A DNA stretch of 64,000 nt from CAVPUA01 sp963708805 (GTDB lineage: Bacteria > Actinomycetota > Actinomycetes > Mycobacteriales > Jatrophihabitantaceae): the NCBI GenBank assembly GCA_963708805.1, contig CAVPUA010000003.1, positions 2,666,001-2,730,000 on the forward strand, in the 5' to 3' direction. Within the stretch, counting starts at the first letter, position 1, and each line of letters opens with the position of its first letter. Under the pieces are notes generated by a model, which was not told where the DNA came from, did not search any database, and worked only from the letters and a program-made list of their open reading frames with translations. This document shows positions 28,570-37,787 of this stretch, one piece after another. Position numbers and translations under genes: made by a program.

Positions 28570-30100
28570 CTACTGCTTGGGCAGCTTGAGCTTGGACAGG
28601 TCAGGCATCTCCATGCCGGGCGGCAGCTGGGACGCATCGAAGCCGCCCATGCCCCCCGGAAGGCCGCCACCGGGAAAACCGCCGCCGGGGAAGCCGGCGG
28701 GGATGCGCGGTTGCGTCGGACCGCGGCCGCCCTTGCCCTTCTTGCCCTTGCGGGTGTTCTTGGACGATTTGGTGGCGCTGACCTTGCGCTTCATGCCCGG
28801 CAGTGTTGAGGCTGCCCATCATCTTGCGCGCTTCGAAGAATCGGTCGACGAGCTGGTTGACGTCACTGACCTTCACGCCCGAGCCGTTGGCGATACGCAG
28901 CCGACGGGAGCCGTTGATCATCTTCGGGTTCGCCCGCTCAGCCGGGGTCATCGAGCGGATGATCGCGGCGGTCCGGTCGAGATCCTTGTCGTCGACCTGG
29001 GCGAGGGCGTCCTTCATCTGACCCATGCCCGGCAGCATGCCGAGCAGGTTGCCGATCGGGCCCATCTTTCGGATCTGCTGCAGCTGGCCGAGGAAGTCCT
29101 CGAGTGTGAACTCGCCGCCGGCACCGAACTTGGCCGCCATCTTCTCGGCTTCGCCCTCGTCGAACGACTTCTGGGCCTGCTCGATGAGGGTGAGCATGTC
29201 GCCCATGCCGAGGATGCGCGAGGCCATCCGGTCGGGGTGGAAGACGTCGAAATCGGCCAGCTTCTCGCCGTTCGAGGCGAACATGATCGGCTCGCCGGTG
29301 ACCTCGCGCACCGACAGCGCGGCACCACCACGGGCGTCGCCGTCGAGCTTGGTCAGCACGACGCCGGTGAAGCCGACACCCTCCTGAAAGGCCTGAGCGG
29401 TGTTGACGGCGTCCTGACCGACCATGGCGTCGACGACGAACAGGATCTCCTGAGGCTGGACCGCGTCGCGGATGTCGGCCGCCTGCTGCATCATGTCGGC
29501 GTCGATGCCCAGGCGGCCCGCGGTGTCGACGATGACCATGTCGTGCTGGGCGCGCAGGGCGAAGTCGATCGAGTCGCGCGCGACCTTTACCGGATCGCCC
29601 GTCCCGTTGCCCGGCTCGGGGGCGAAGACGGCGACCCCGGCCCGCTCGCCGACCACCTGCAGCTGGTTGACCGCGTTGGGGCGCTGAAGGTCGCAGGCGA
29701 CGAGGATCGGCGTGTGGCCCTGCTCGCGCAGCCAGTAGCCGAGCTTGCCGGCCAGCGTCGTCTTGCCCGCGCCCTGCAGTCCGGCCAGCATGATCACGGT
29801 CGGCGGATTCTTCGCGTACTGCAACCGGCGTGTCTCACCGCCGAGGATCTTGACGAGCTCCTCGTTGACGATCTTGATGACCTGCTGCGCCGGGTTCAGC
29901 GCGCGCGACACCTCTTCGCCGCGCGCCCGCTCCTTGACCGCGTCGATGAACCCGCGGACGACCGGCAGGGCGACATCGGCCTCGAGCAGGGCGATGCGGA
30001 TCTCACGCGCGGTCGCGTCGATGTCGGCCTCGGAGAGCCGGCCTTTGCCGCGAAGACCGGTGAAGACCTTGTTCAGGCGGTCGGAGAGGGTGTCGAACAC
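28570..30100 (-). CDS. ffh: Signal recognition particle protein Ffh (one frame break near the end)
   Basis: This SRP54 GTPase targets membrane proteins to the translocon. Domains are the N four-helix bundle, the G domain (GLQGAGKTTLAGKLG, DTAGR, TKLDGDARGG) and the methionine-rich M domain (GMLPGMGQM, SMTPAERANPKMINGSRR). An extra G near 28804 shifts the frame. Removing it joins the M domain to MKRKVSATKSSKNTRKGKK and a Gly/Pro/Phe-rich tail ending KLKLPKQ, giving about 509 residues. The uncorrected frame would end at 28601 with an arginine-rich tail unlike the family. Confidence 0.94.
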
Positions 30101-30132
30101 GGCTCAAGCCTACGTGGCGATCGGTCGGCGTT

Positions 30133-30181
30133 CGATTGTGGAGTGTTTGCCGCGGCAGGAGCGGCAAACACTCCACGATCG
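30133..30181 (-). terminator. Strong hairpin terminator after fabG
   Basis: The 21-base arms at 30133-30153 and 30161-30181 pair with one mismatch around a 7-base loop (ggcagga). The central 16 pairs (gtggagtgtttgccgc with its complement) are perfect. It begins directly after the fabG stop and lies 32 bases before the ffh start. It is the best stem-loop I found in the window. Confidence 0.75.
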
Positions 30182-30182
30182 C

Positions 30183-30947
30183 CTAGTGGATCCGGGCGCC
30201 GCCATCGACGTAGAGCACCTGGCCGGTGACGTATCCGGCCTCTTCGCCGGCGAAGAAGGCGACGGCGTTGGCGATGTCGGCCGGTAGGCCACCGCGGCGG
30301 ACCGGCACGGCCGCGGCCACCGCCTCGCGCATCGCCTCGATGGTGGTGCCCGTGCGCTCGGCGGTGGCCTTGGTCATCTCGGTCTCGATGAAGCCGGGGG
30401 CGATGGCGTTCGCCGTGATCCCGAACGGACCCAGCTCGATCGCCAGCGTCTTCGTCAATCCCTGCAGACCGGCCTTGGCCGTCGAGTAGTTCGCCTGGCC
30501 GCGGTTGCCGATCGCCGACGTCGACGACATCGAGATGATGCGGCCGTACTTGGCACTGACCATGTGCTTCTGGGCGAGCTGGCTGGCCAGGAACGCACCG
30601 CGCAGGTGGACCTCCATGACGAGCGACCAGTCGTCGTCGGTCATCTTGAACAGCATGTTGTCGCGGATCACGCCTGCGTTGTTGACGAGGATGTGCAGAC
30701 CGCCGAACATCTCGACGACGCCGTCGACCGCGGCCTGGATCTGATCGCGCTTGGAGACGTCGGCCTCGAGGGCGATCGCCGAGCCCCCGGCGGCCTTGAT
30801 CTCGTCGGCGACCTTGCGGGCCGAGTCGATGTTCAGATCGAGGACGCCGACGTTGGCGCCACCCTGCGCGAGCCGGTGTGCGATGGCCGCACCGATGCCC
30901 TGGGCGGCTCCCGTGACGAGGGCGACGCGATCCTGCACTCCTGGCAT
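30183..30947 (-). CDS. fabG: 3-oxoacyl-ACP reductase FabG-type SDR
   Basis: This short-chain dehydrogenase has 254 residues. The cofactor motif TGAAQGIG is at 12-19, NNAG at 89-92, and the catalytic Ser at 141/142 with Y154 and K158 (YSTAK). The C-terminal VDGG is typical of FabG. AGGAGG precedes the ATG at a good distance. It follows the catabolic SDR gene by 20 bases and may be the last gene of that operon, ended by the strong hairpin. Whether it serves fatty acid synthesis or the catabolic operon cannot be decided; the position favours the latter. Confidence 0.88.
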   Translation of the reverse strand: MPGVQDRVALVTGAAQGIGAAIAHRLAQGGANVGVLDLNIDSARKVADEIKAAGGSAIALEADVSKRDQIQAAVDGVVEMFGGLHILVNNAGVIRDNMLFKMTDDDWSLVMEVHLRGAFLASQLAQKHMVSAKYGRIISMSSTSAIGNRGQANYSTAKAGLQGLTKTLAIELGPFGITANAIAPGFIETEMTKATAERTGTTIEAMREAVAAAVPVRRGGLPADIANAVAFFAGEEAGYVTGQVLYVDGGARIH

Positions 30948-30967
30948 GAAGTTCCTCCTGTTGATGT

Positions 30968-31756
30968 TCAGACGGTCTGCTGATCCTGGCGGTCGACGAG
31001 GCGGCGGACCCCGGCCAGCCAACGGGCGGGATCGGACGCCTTCTGTGTCCAGAACGTACCGACCTCTGGATGGGGAAGGATCAAGAAGGTTTCCTGGGTC
31101 ACAGCCTCGGCCACGATATCGGCGACCCGGGCCGCGCTGATGATCTCGCCGGACGCTGCGACCGCCTGGGCGGCGGCATTGCCCTCGGCCAGCGGCTCCA
31201 TGAGCAGCGGCGTGGCCACGCCCAGTGGGCACAGCACGCTGACGCCGATGCCCCGGCCGCCATAGGTCACCGACAGCCACTCGGCGAACGCGACCGCCCC
31301 GTGCTTGGTGACGGTGTACGGCGCGTCCCCCGGCGCGGTCAGCAGTCCGGCCGCCGAGGCGGTGTTGCAGAGATAGCCCTGGCCGCGCTCCAGCATCGAG
31401 GGCAGCACAGCGCGGGCGGCGTTGACGTGCGCCATCACATGGACGTCCCACGCCCGCTGCCAGGCGGCGAGGTCCTCCACGCCCGCGCCGGTGGTGATCC
31501 CGGCGTTCGAGCAGAAGAGGTCGACGCGGCCGTGTGCGTCCAGTGTCTGGTCGACGAGCGCCTGGATCGCCGTCGGGTCGGTGACGTCCGTGACCACCGC
31601 CGTGCCGGCGATCTCCCCGGCCACCCGCGCCGCGGCGTCCCCGTCCCGGTCGGAGACGATCACGGTCGCCCCGTCGGCGGCGAAGCGGTGGGCCATCGCT
31701 TCGCCGATGCCACTGCCGCCACCGGTGATGACGACGATCGAATCCTTGATGATCAT
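30968..31756 (-). CDS. SDR family NAD(P)-dependent oxidoreductase
   Basis: The 262-residue protein has the nucleotide motif TGGGSGIG at residues 11-18, SNAG at 83-86 and the catalytic Y147-x3-K151 (YTVTK). A C-terminal extension of about 40 residues is Trp/Gln-rich. The ATG overlaps the stop of the upstream LLM oxidoreductase by four bases, so it is translationally coupled to the APH-ACAD-TetR-LLM run. It would fit oxidation of a hydroxyacyl-CoA; this is inference from context. Confidence 0.85.
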   Translation of the reverse strand: MIIKDSIVVITGGGSGIGEAMAHRFAADGATVIVSDRDGDAAARVAGEIAGTAVVTDVTDPTAIQALVDQTLDAHGRVDLFCSNAGITTGAGVEDLAAWQRAWDVHVMAHVNAARAVLPSMLERGQGYLCNTASAAGLLTAPGDAPYTVTKHGAVAFAEWLSVTYGGRGIGVSVLCPLGVATPLLMEPLAEGNAAAQAVAASGEIISAARVADIVAEAVTQETFLILPHPEVGTFWTQKASDPARWLAGVRRLVDRQDQQTV

Positions 31757-32715
31757 GAACCCAGCGCCTTCAGGGTCGGGACGAGCGCCTCCGGGTCGGC
31801 CAGCTCGGGCGTCGGCAGCAGGGCAATGACCGGCGTGCGGACGCCGGCATCGGCGTACGTCTGCAGCTGCTGACGACACGACTGCGGCGATCCGTGCAGG
31901 ATCAGCTCGTCGATCACGTCGTCCGGCACCGCCGCCAAGGCCGCCTTGCGGTCGCCGGCCGCCCAGTTGTCCCACATCGCACCCAGCTTCGGTCCGCGAC
32001 CGAGCCACTCGTGGAACGCGGCGTAGGCCGGCACGGTCAGATAGCTCGTGATCATCATCCGGCCGAGATTTCGCGCGAAGTCGACATCCTCGGTCGGGCA
32101 GACGAACACCCGGGCGACGACATCGGCCTCGGGATCACCCACCGCGTCCAGGCACTGGGCGACGTCGGTGGCGGCCAGCCAGTTCAAGATCACGCCGTCG
32201 GCCTCGGTGCCGGCGAGCCGCAGCATCTGCGGGCGCAGGGCGGCGAGCAGCACCGGCGGCGGGGTGGACGGCACGTTGTCGAGCTTGAACCGGTGGACGG
32301 TGAACGTGTCGAAGTCACCGTCCACGCGCTCCCCCGCCAGCGCCAGCCGGACGAACCGCAGCACGTCACGCGTCTTGCGGTACGGCTCGGTGAAGTCGAA
32401 TCCGTTCCAGTCACCGACGATCGCCGGGCTGGACGATCCGAGCCCGAGGACGAATCGGTCCGGCGCGGCCGCGGCCATCGTGGCCGCGGACATGGCGATG
32501 AGGGCCGGACCGCGAGTGAAGGCCGGGACGATCGCCGTGCCCAGTCGCATCGACGGCTCCCACGCCGAGGCGAGGGCCAGCGGGGTGAACGCATCCGCCC
32601 CGTTCACCTCCGACGACCAGACATCGGTGTAGCCGAGGCCGGGCAGCGCCCTGATCAACGCGGCATGGTCGGGCAGCGGCAGTCCGGTCAGCGGAATCGT
32701 CAGTCCCCAGCCCAT
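31753..32715 (-). CDS. LLM class F420-dependent oxidoreductase
   Basis: The 320-residue luciferase-like TIM-barrel protein begins MGWGLTIPLTGLPLPDHAAL. It contains LGTAIVPAFTRGP, RFVLGLGSSSPAIVGDWNG and a C-terminal block matching actinobacterial probable F420-dependent oxidoreductases. It starts at ATG 32715, overlapping the corrected TetR stop. Cofactor choice (F420 or FMN) is assigned by family, not by a residue I can prove. The substrate is unknown. Confidence 0.85.
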   Translation of the reverse strand: MGWGLTIPLTGLPLPDHAALIRALPGLGYTDVWSSEVNGADAFTPLALASAWEPSMRLGTAIVPAFTRGPALIAMSAATMAAAAPDRFVLGLGSSSPAIVGDWNGFDFTEPYRKTRDVLRFVRLALAGERVDGDFDTFTVHRFKLDNVPSTPPPVLLAALRPQMLRLAGTEADGVILNWLAATDVAQCLDAVGDPEADVVARVFVCPTEDVDFARNLGRMMITSYLTVPAYAAFHEWLGRGPKLGAMWDNWAAGDRKAALAAVPDDVIDELILHGSPQSCRQQLQTYADAGVRTPVIALLPTPELADPEALVPTLKALGS

Positions 32716-33297
32716 CACTGGACGCCCAGTCCGGCGAGAACGAACTCGGCCAGCTCGGACGCCAGCTGCGCCGGCCGTTTGCGGCCGCCGGGCCGATACC
32801 AGAGCGGCAATTCGTTGATCGACGCCGAAGATCGTGAACGTGATCGTCTCGGGTGAGGCCACCCGCGCGAACGAGCCGTCCGCCTGACCGTCGCGGATCA
32901 GCTTGATCATCGCGTCGTGATAGCGCCGGCGAGCGGTGCGCAACAACGCCCCGCGCTCGCCATCGAGCCGGGCGATCTCGCGGAACGACACCAGTGCCCG
33001 CTCCGAGCTCTCGGCGGTGGTGATCACCAGGTCGTCGATCAGCGCGCGCAAGGTTCCGGCCGGCGGGAGCCCGGCGTCCAGGATCGCCTGCATGCGGTCG
33101 AGCTGCAGGGTGATCAGGTCGCCGTACACCGCGTAGAGCAGTTCCTGCTTGCTCGCGAAGTGGTGATAGAAGCCGCCCTTGGCCACCCGGGCCCGTTCGG
33201 TCACCTGGGCCACGCTGGTCCCGTCGTAGCCCTGCGCGGCGAACAGTTCGACCGCGGCCGTCAGCACCCGATCACGTACGCCGGGTTCGGACGTCAT
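32715..33297 (-). CDS. TetR/AcrR family transcriptional regulator (one frame break)
   Basis: The N-terminal helix-turn-helix (VLTAAVELFAAQGYDGTSV then AQVTERARVAKGGFYHHF) is textbook TetR. The C-terminal ligand domain is broken by an extra base near 32822. Removing it gives FGVINELPLWYRPGGRK and an end at ELAEFVLAGLGVQ, about 193 residues in all. Start ATG 33297 overlaps the dehydrogenase stop. It sits inside the operon it probably controls; the palindrome at 35586-35601 ahead of the first gene is the likely operator, with an acyl-CoA as likely inducer. Confidence 0.9.
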
Positions 33298-34531
33298 CCG
33301 ATCGCCGCCTGTTGGTAGTCGCGCAACTCCTCGCGAGCGACCGACCGCAGGTGCACCTCGTCGGGACCGTCGGCGAGGCGGAGCGTTCGCAACTGGGCCC
33401 ATCCCTCGGCGAGCGGCGTGTCGCCCGAGACGCCGGCCGCCCCGTGGGCCTGGATCGCCCGCTCGACGACGCGCAGGGCGGCGCGCGGCGCGGCGACCTT
33501 GATCGCCGCGATCTCGGTGCGGGCGTGCCGGACGCCGACGGTGTCGATCAACCACGCCGCCTTGAGCACGAGCAGCCGGACCTGGTCGAGCTCGATCCGC
33601 GACTCGGCGATCCACTCCCGGATCACCCCCTGGTTGGCGAGCGGCTGACCGAACGCCGACCGCGACATGACGCGCAGACACATGAGCTCGAGCGCCCGCT
33701 CGGCCAGGCCGAGGCTGCGCATGCAGTGGTGGATGCGGCCGGGCCCGAGCCGGGCCTGGGCGAGCGCAAAGCCCTGTCCCTGGCCGCCGAGCAGGTTCGT
33801 CGCCGGCACCCGGACACCGTGGAAGACGATCTCGCCGTGGCCGCCGTGCGGTCCGTCGTCGTAGCCGAACACCGTCGTCGACCGCTTGACCTCGACGCCC
33901 GGGGTGTCGAGCGGAACCAGGATCATCGACTGCCGGGCGTGCGAGCTCTCGCCCGGGTCGGTGACGCCCATGACGATCGAGAGCTTGCACTCGGGACGCA
34001 TGGCGCCGGTCGACCACCACTTGCGCCCGGTGATCACGTACTCGTCGCCGTCGCGTTCGATCCGGGTCGAGATGTTCGTGGCGTCGCTGCTGGCGACCTC
34101 CGGCTCGGTCATCGAGAAGCACGAGCGGATCTCGCCGGCCAGCAGCGGGCTCGAGCCACTGCTGGCTCTGCTCGGGCGTCGCGAACATCGCGAGCAACTC
34201 CATGTTGCCGGTGTCGGGCGCCGCGCAGTTCATCGCCTCGGGGGCCAGCGCGAGCGAGCGTCCGGACAGCTCGGCGATGGGGGCGTAGTCGAGCACCGAT
34301 GAGACCGGCTCCGTGATGATCATCGGGAAGGAACAGGTTCCACAGTCCGCGCTGCCGAGCTTGCCGCTTCAGCTCCTGCATGATCATCGGCGTGCGGAAC
34401 GGCGTGCCGGCGCGACGGAACTCGGCCGCCTCGTGCTCGAACTCGTGCTCGGCCGGATAGATCACTTCGTCGAGGAAGCGCTCGACCTCGCCCTGCAGCG
34501 CCTGCGAGCGCTCACTGTGCTGGAAGTCCAC
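33294..34531 (-). CDS. ACAD10/11-like acyl-CoA dehydrogenase (two frame breaks)
   Basis: The corrected length is about 411 residues. The loop FSMTEPEVASSDATNI matches the distinctive form seen in ACAD10/ACAD11 rather than the TEPGAGSD form of ordinary acyl-CoA dehydrogenases. Further motifs are WWSTGAMRPECK, VFGYDDGPHGGHGE, IQAHGAAGVSGDTPLA and the C-terminal RLADGPDEVHL. Extra bases near 34325 and 34150 split it into three frames. GTG 34531 has GGAG upstream. In ACAD10/11 a kinase domain and a dehydrogenase are fused; here the APH-type kinase is the adjacent upstream gene, overlapping by 20 bases. Confidence 0.88.
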
Positions 34532-35570
34532 GTGAATCTCCTTCGGTTACAACGAATCGAGCGCGTGCGACGGCGTTTTCGAGCAGTCCCGGAACGGCCG
34601 CGCCGAAGCGTTCGAACCCGGCTCCGACCGTCTTGCCCTGCAGGTAGCGGGCCGCGATGCCCTCAGCGATCACCGCGAGCTTGAAGTAGCCGAAGGCGAC
34701 GTACCACGGCAGCGACGAGACATCCCGACCGGAGAGCTCGGCGTAGCGCCGGTCGAGTTGACCGGCGCTGAGGAAACCCAGCGCCGGATCCATCATCGGC
34801 ATCGTGAACGAATCGTGTTCGGCCAGTTCGTGATAGACGTGGAGCAGACCGACGTCGGCCAGCGGATCGCCGAGCGTGGCCATCTCCCAGTCGACGATCG
34901 CGGCGATCCGATCGAGCGAGCTCGTGTAGATCACGTTGGTCAGCCGGTAGTCGCCGTGGACGATCGCCGGAGCGCCCGAGGTCGGCAGGAACCGGTTCAG
35001 CCGCTCGACGACCGAGCCCTCGATCGGCAGCGGACGCGTTTCGGACGACTGCCACTGCTGGTGCCAACGGCGCAGCTGTCGTTCGAGGAACCCGTCGGGC
35101 CGACCGAAGTCACTGAGGCCGACCGCGCCCGGTTCGATCGAGTGCAGAACCGCCAGCGTCGAGACGAGCTGATCACCGAGGTTGGCCGCCGTGTCAGCAT
35201 CGAGGGCGGCGATCGAGTCCGCGTGATCGAGCACGCGACCGTCGACGTACTCCATCATGTAGAACGGCGCTCCCAGGACGGCCTCGTCGGTGCACAGCGC
35301 GATCGGGGGTGGCACCGGGACGTCGGTCGGGGCCAGCGCGCTGATGACGGTGAACTCGCGGACCATGTCGTGCGCGGTCGGCAGCACATGACCGAGCGGC
35401 GGGCGGCGCACCGCCCATTCGCTCACTCCGTCATTGACGCGGTACGTGAGGTTGCTCTTGCCGCCGGCGATCAGCTCACCGCCGAGCTCCTCGGCATGGA
35501 CGAGGTCGGGATGCTCTCGGGCGAGCCACTCGCGCAGCGCGTCGAGGTCGAGTCCGGGGAGCTCAGTCAC
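34512..35570 (-). CDS. APH-family kinase, probable hydroxyacyl-CoA kinase partner of the ACAD
   Basis: The 352-residue phosphotransferase of the aminoglycoside phosphotransferase fold has the catalytic loop VHGDYRLTNVIY (HGDxxxxN) and the metal motif IVDWEMATLGDPLADVG. It is unlikely to be a resistance gene. Proteins of this subgroup (the ACAD10/11 N-domain, LvaA of Pseudomonas) phosphorylate 4-hydroxyacyl-CoA. The following dehydrogenase is ACAD10/11-like, supporting that role. I prefer GTG 35570 (VTELPGLDLDALREWL) as homologues start there; ATG 35582 is the alternative. Intact. Confidence 0.87.
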   Translation of the reverse strand: MTELPGLDLDALREWLAREHPDLVHAEELGGELIAGGKSNLTYRVNDGVSEWAVRRPPLGHVLPTAHDMVREFTVISALAPTDVPVPPPIALCTDEAVLGAPFYMMEYVDGRVLDHADSIAALDADTAANLGDQLVSTLAVLHSIEPGAVGLSDFGRPDGFLERQLRRWHQQWQSSETRPLPIEGSVVERLNRFLPTSGAPAIVHGDYRLTNVIYTSSLDRIAAIVDWEMATLGDPLADVGLLHVYHELAEHDSFTMPMMDPALGFLSAGQLDRRYAELSGRDVSSLPWYVAFGYFKLAVIAEGIAARYLQGKTVGAGFERFGAAVPGLLENAVARARFVVTEGDSRGLPAQ

Positions 35571-35585
35571 GAGCCCGACCATAGG

Positions 35586-35601
35586 GACCGACCGGTCGGT
35601 C
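35586..35601. promoter_or_regulatory. Perfect 16-base palindrome, probable TetR operator
   Basis: The sequence gaccgaccggtcggtc is its own reverse complement. It lies 16 bases upstream of the GTG start of the APH-type kinase and 39 bases before the divergent gluconokinase. Its form (accgaccggtcggt core) is that of known actinobacterial TetR-family sites. The operon encodes a TetR protein, so autoregulation by steric block is the simplest reading. Confidence 0.7.
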
Positions 35602-35640
35602 TGGCAAGACCCAGTTGCCCGGTGGCAGACTCCGAGCCCA

Positions 35641-36209
35641 TGACCCCACCCATCCTCGTGGTCATGGGCGTGACCGGAACGGGGAAGAGCACCGTCGGCC
35701 AGGCCCTGGCCCGCGACCTGGGCTACCCGTTCGCCGAGGGCGACGACTTCCACTCGGCCGCCAACATCGCCAAGATGCACGCCGGCCATCCGCTCACCGA
35801 CGAGGACCGCGCGCCGTGGTTGCGCACGATCGCCGAATGGATCGGCGAGCGCGAACAGGCCGGTACGGGCGGCGTCATCACCTGCTCGGCGCTCAAGCGC
35901 GCGTACCGCGACGAACTGCGCGCCGGGCATCCCGACGTCCGCTTCATCTGGCTCACCGGAGCTCATGACGTGCTGCTCGCCCGCCTGCAGGGACGCCAGG
36001 GGCATTTCATGCCGCCCGCGCTGCTGGACAGCCAGATCGCGACGCTCGAGCCGCTGCAGCCCGACGAGCCGGGCGGTGCCGTCGACGTGGGCGGTACGCC
36101 GGCGCAGACCGAGGCGGCCGCGCGGGCCCTAGCCGATGTTGGCGCCGACCAGGTGCCCGACGCCGTAGGTGACCGCGGCAGCAGCAGCACCCAGGACCAA
36201 CTGCCGTAG
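35641..36209 (+). CDS. gntK: Gluconokinase
   Basis: The enzyme phosphorylates gluconate to 6-phosphogluconate, feeding the pentose phosphate pathway. It has the P-loop GVTGTGKST, the DDFHSAANIAKM substrate motif and GHFMPPALLDSQIATLEPL, the family signature. The family usually ends at about 165 residues; here the frame continues to 189, and its last 81 bases run antisense to the end of the VIT-family gene. A TAG in the next frame at the expected position suggests an extra base may hide the true stop near 36131. Confidence 0.9.
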
Positions 36210-36851
36210 ACCGGCGTACAGCCATCCCCGCGCGGTGAAGCGCGACGTCAGTGCGCCGGTCACGAACAGCGCCACACAGGCCAGAATGGCCGACACCAGG
36301 ACGGATTTCGCCCCGAACAGGTAGGGCAGGAGCGGGATCAGCGCGCCGACCGTGAAGGAGAGAAACGAACTGCCGGCGGCGACGAGCGGCGACGGCAGAT
36401 CGCGCGGGTCGACGCCGAGCTCTTCGCGGGCATGGATCTCCAGCGCCTGCTCGGGATCGACCGACAGCTGACGCGCGACCTTCTCGGCCAGGTCCGGATC
36501 GACCCCGCGGTCGACGTACAGCTGGGCCAGCTCGGCCAGTTCGGCCTCGGCGTTGTGGGTCAACTCGTGACGCTCGACGGCGATCTCGGCCCGCGCGGAC
36601 TCGTTCTGGCTCTGCACCGACACGTACTCGCCGGTCGCCATGGAGAAGGCCCCGCCGACCAGTCCGGCCAGACCCGCGAGCACGACCTGGTGACTGGGCA
36701 CGCTGGCGCCCGCGACGCCGGCGATCAGCGCGAAGTTCGACACCAGCCCGTCCATGGTGCCGAAGACGGTGGGACGCAGCCAGCCGCCGGTGACGTCGCG
36801 GTGATCATGATGGATCTCGGCGTTGCCGGCGCTCATCCGCACGTCGCTCAC
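36129..36851 (-). CDS. VIT1/CCC1 family membrane transporter
   Basis: The 240-residue protein has two N-terminal helices with LRPTVFGTMDGLVSNFALIA, a cytoplasmic Glu-rich helical domain (AEIAVERHELTHNAEAELAE) and three C-terminal helices. This is the vacuolar iron/manganese transporter family architecture; the Glu-rich middle domain binds metal. The start overlaps the lgt stop by four bases. Family members move Fe or Mn, but the ion here is not proven. Confidence 0.88.
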   Translation of the reverse strand: MSDVRMSAGNAEIHHDHRDVTGGWLRPTVFGTMDGLVSNFALIAGVAGASVPSHQVVLAGLAGLVGGAFSMATGEYVSVQSQNESARAEIAVERHELTHNAEAELAELAQLYVDRGVDPDLAEKVARQLSVDPEQALEIHAREELGVDPRDLPSPLVAAGSSFLSFTVGALIPLLPYLFGAKSVLVSAILACVALFVTGALTSRFTARGWLYAGLRQLVLGAAAAAVTYGVGHLVGANIG

Positions 36852-37756
36852 GACGGCACCTCCTCGTCGGCCTCCTCGTCCGTGCCGGCCGATTCGATCT
36901 TGGGCTCGCGCCCGTCGAGGTATCGCGATTCGTCGGGGTTGTCGCGGTGGCGCAGATACCAGACCAGCGCGCCGAGGAAGACGATGATCGCCGTCCAGTC
37001 ATTGAGGCGCAGGCCCAGGATGTGGTTGGCATGATCGTGACGCAGCGCCTCGATCCAACCCCGGCCCGCTGTGTACCCCATGACGTAGAGCGCCATGACG
37101 TTGCCGCGGCCGAACGTCTTGTGCTTCACCAGGTACAGCAAGAGGAAACCCAGCGCGATGTCCCAGATCGACTCGTACAGGAACGTCGGCTGGAAATAGC
37201 CGAGCACGATCGGATGGCCGGCCGCGTCGAGCGCGGAATGCCCGGTGACGACGTCGATGTCGTGGATCTGCAGCTTCCACGGAACGCTCGTGGGACCGCC
37301 GTACAACTCGTTGTTGAACCAGTTGCCCCAGCGCCCGATGCCCTGGGCGAAGATCACGCCGGGCGCCGCCGCGTCGGCGAAGGCCGTCAACCGGATGCCC
37401 TTGCGGCGGCACCCGATCCAGGCGCCCAGCGTGCCGAGCGCGATCGCGCCCCAGATGCCGAGCCCGCCGTCCCAGATCTTGAACGCGTCGATCGGGTGGC
37501 GGCCCTTTTCGAAGTACAGCTCCGGGTCGCTGATCACGTGATAGATGCGGCCGCCGAGGATGCCGAAGACGATCGCCCAGCCCGAGACGTCCCAGATCTC
37601 GTCGTCCTTGCCTCCGAGCTGCCGCCAACGCCGAACCGTCAGCCAGACCGCGACGAAGATCCCGGCCACGATGCACAGCGCGTAGGCGCGAATCGGGATG
37701 GGTCCGAGATGCCACACCGACTGGGTGGGGCTGGGGATCGTCGCGAGCACTCGCAC
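36848..37756 (-). CDS. lgt: Prolipoprotein diacylglyceryl transferase
   Basis: Lgt attaches diacylglycerol to the lipobox cysteine of prolipoproteins (the DUF3048 and CapA-like proteins here are candidate substrates). It is a seven-helix protein with IWDGGLGIWGAIALG and the signature GRWGNWFNNELYGGPT. A Glu/Asp-rich cytoplasmic tail follows. The longest frame starts at ATG 37789, overlapping the divergent oxidoreductase start. GTG 37756 (VRVLATIPSPTQSVW) fits family N-termini better; GTG 37750 is also possible. Confidence 0.93.
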   Translation of the reverse strand: MRVLATIPSPTQSVWHLGPIPIRAYALCIVAGIFVAVWLTVRRWRQLGGKDDEIWDVSGWAIVFGILGGRIYHVISDPELYFEKGRHPIDAFKIWDGGLGIWGAIALGTLGAWIGCRRKGIRLTAFADAAAPGVIFAQGIGRWGNWFNNELYGGPTSVPWKLQIHDIDVVTGHSALDAAGHPIVLGYFQPTFLYESIWDIALGFLLLYLVKHKTFGRGNVMALYVMGYTAGRGWIEALRHDHANHILGLRLNDWTAIIVFLGALVWYLRHRDNPDESRYLDGREPKIESAGTDEEADEEVPS

Positions 37757-37787
37757 GCTGCCACGGTAGTTCACTAGCGTTGAGGGC

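Noticed and set aside
34512..35570. Aminoglycoside resistance gene
   Set aside because: Only the kinase fold is shared. The ACAD10/11-like neighbour and TetR operon context favour a hydroxyacyl-CoA kinase.
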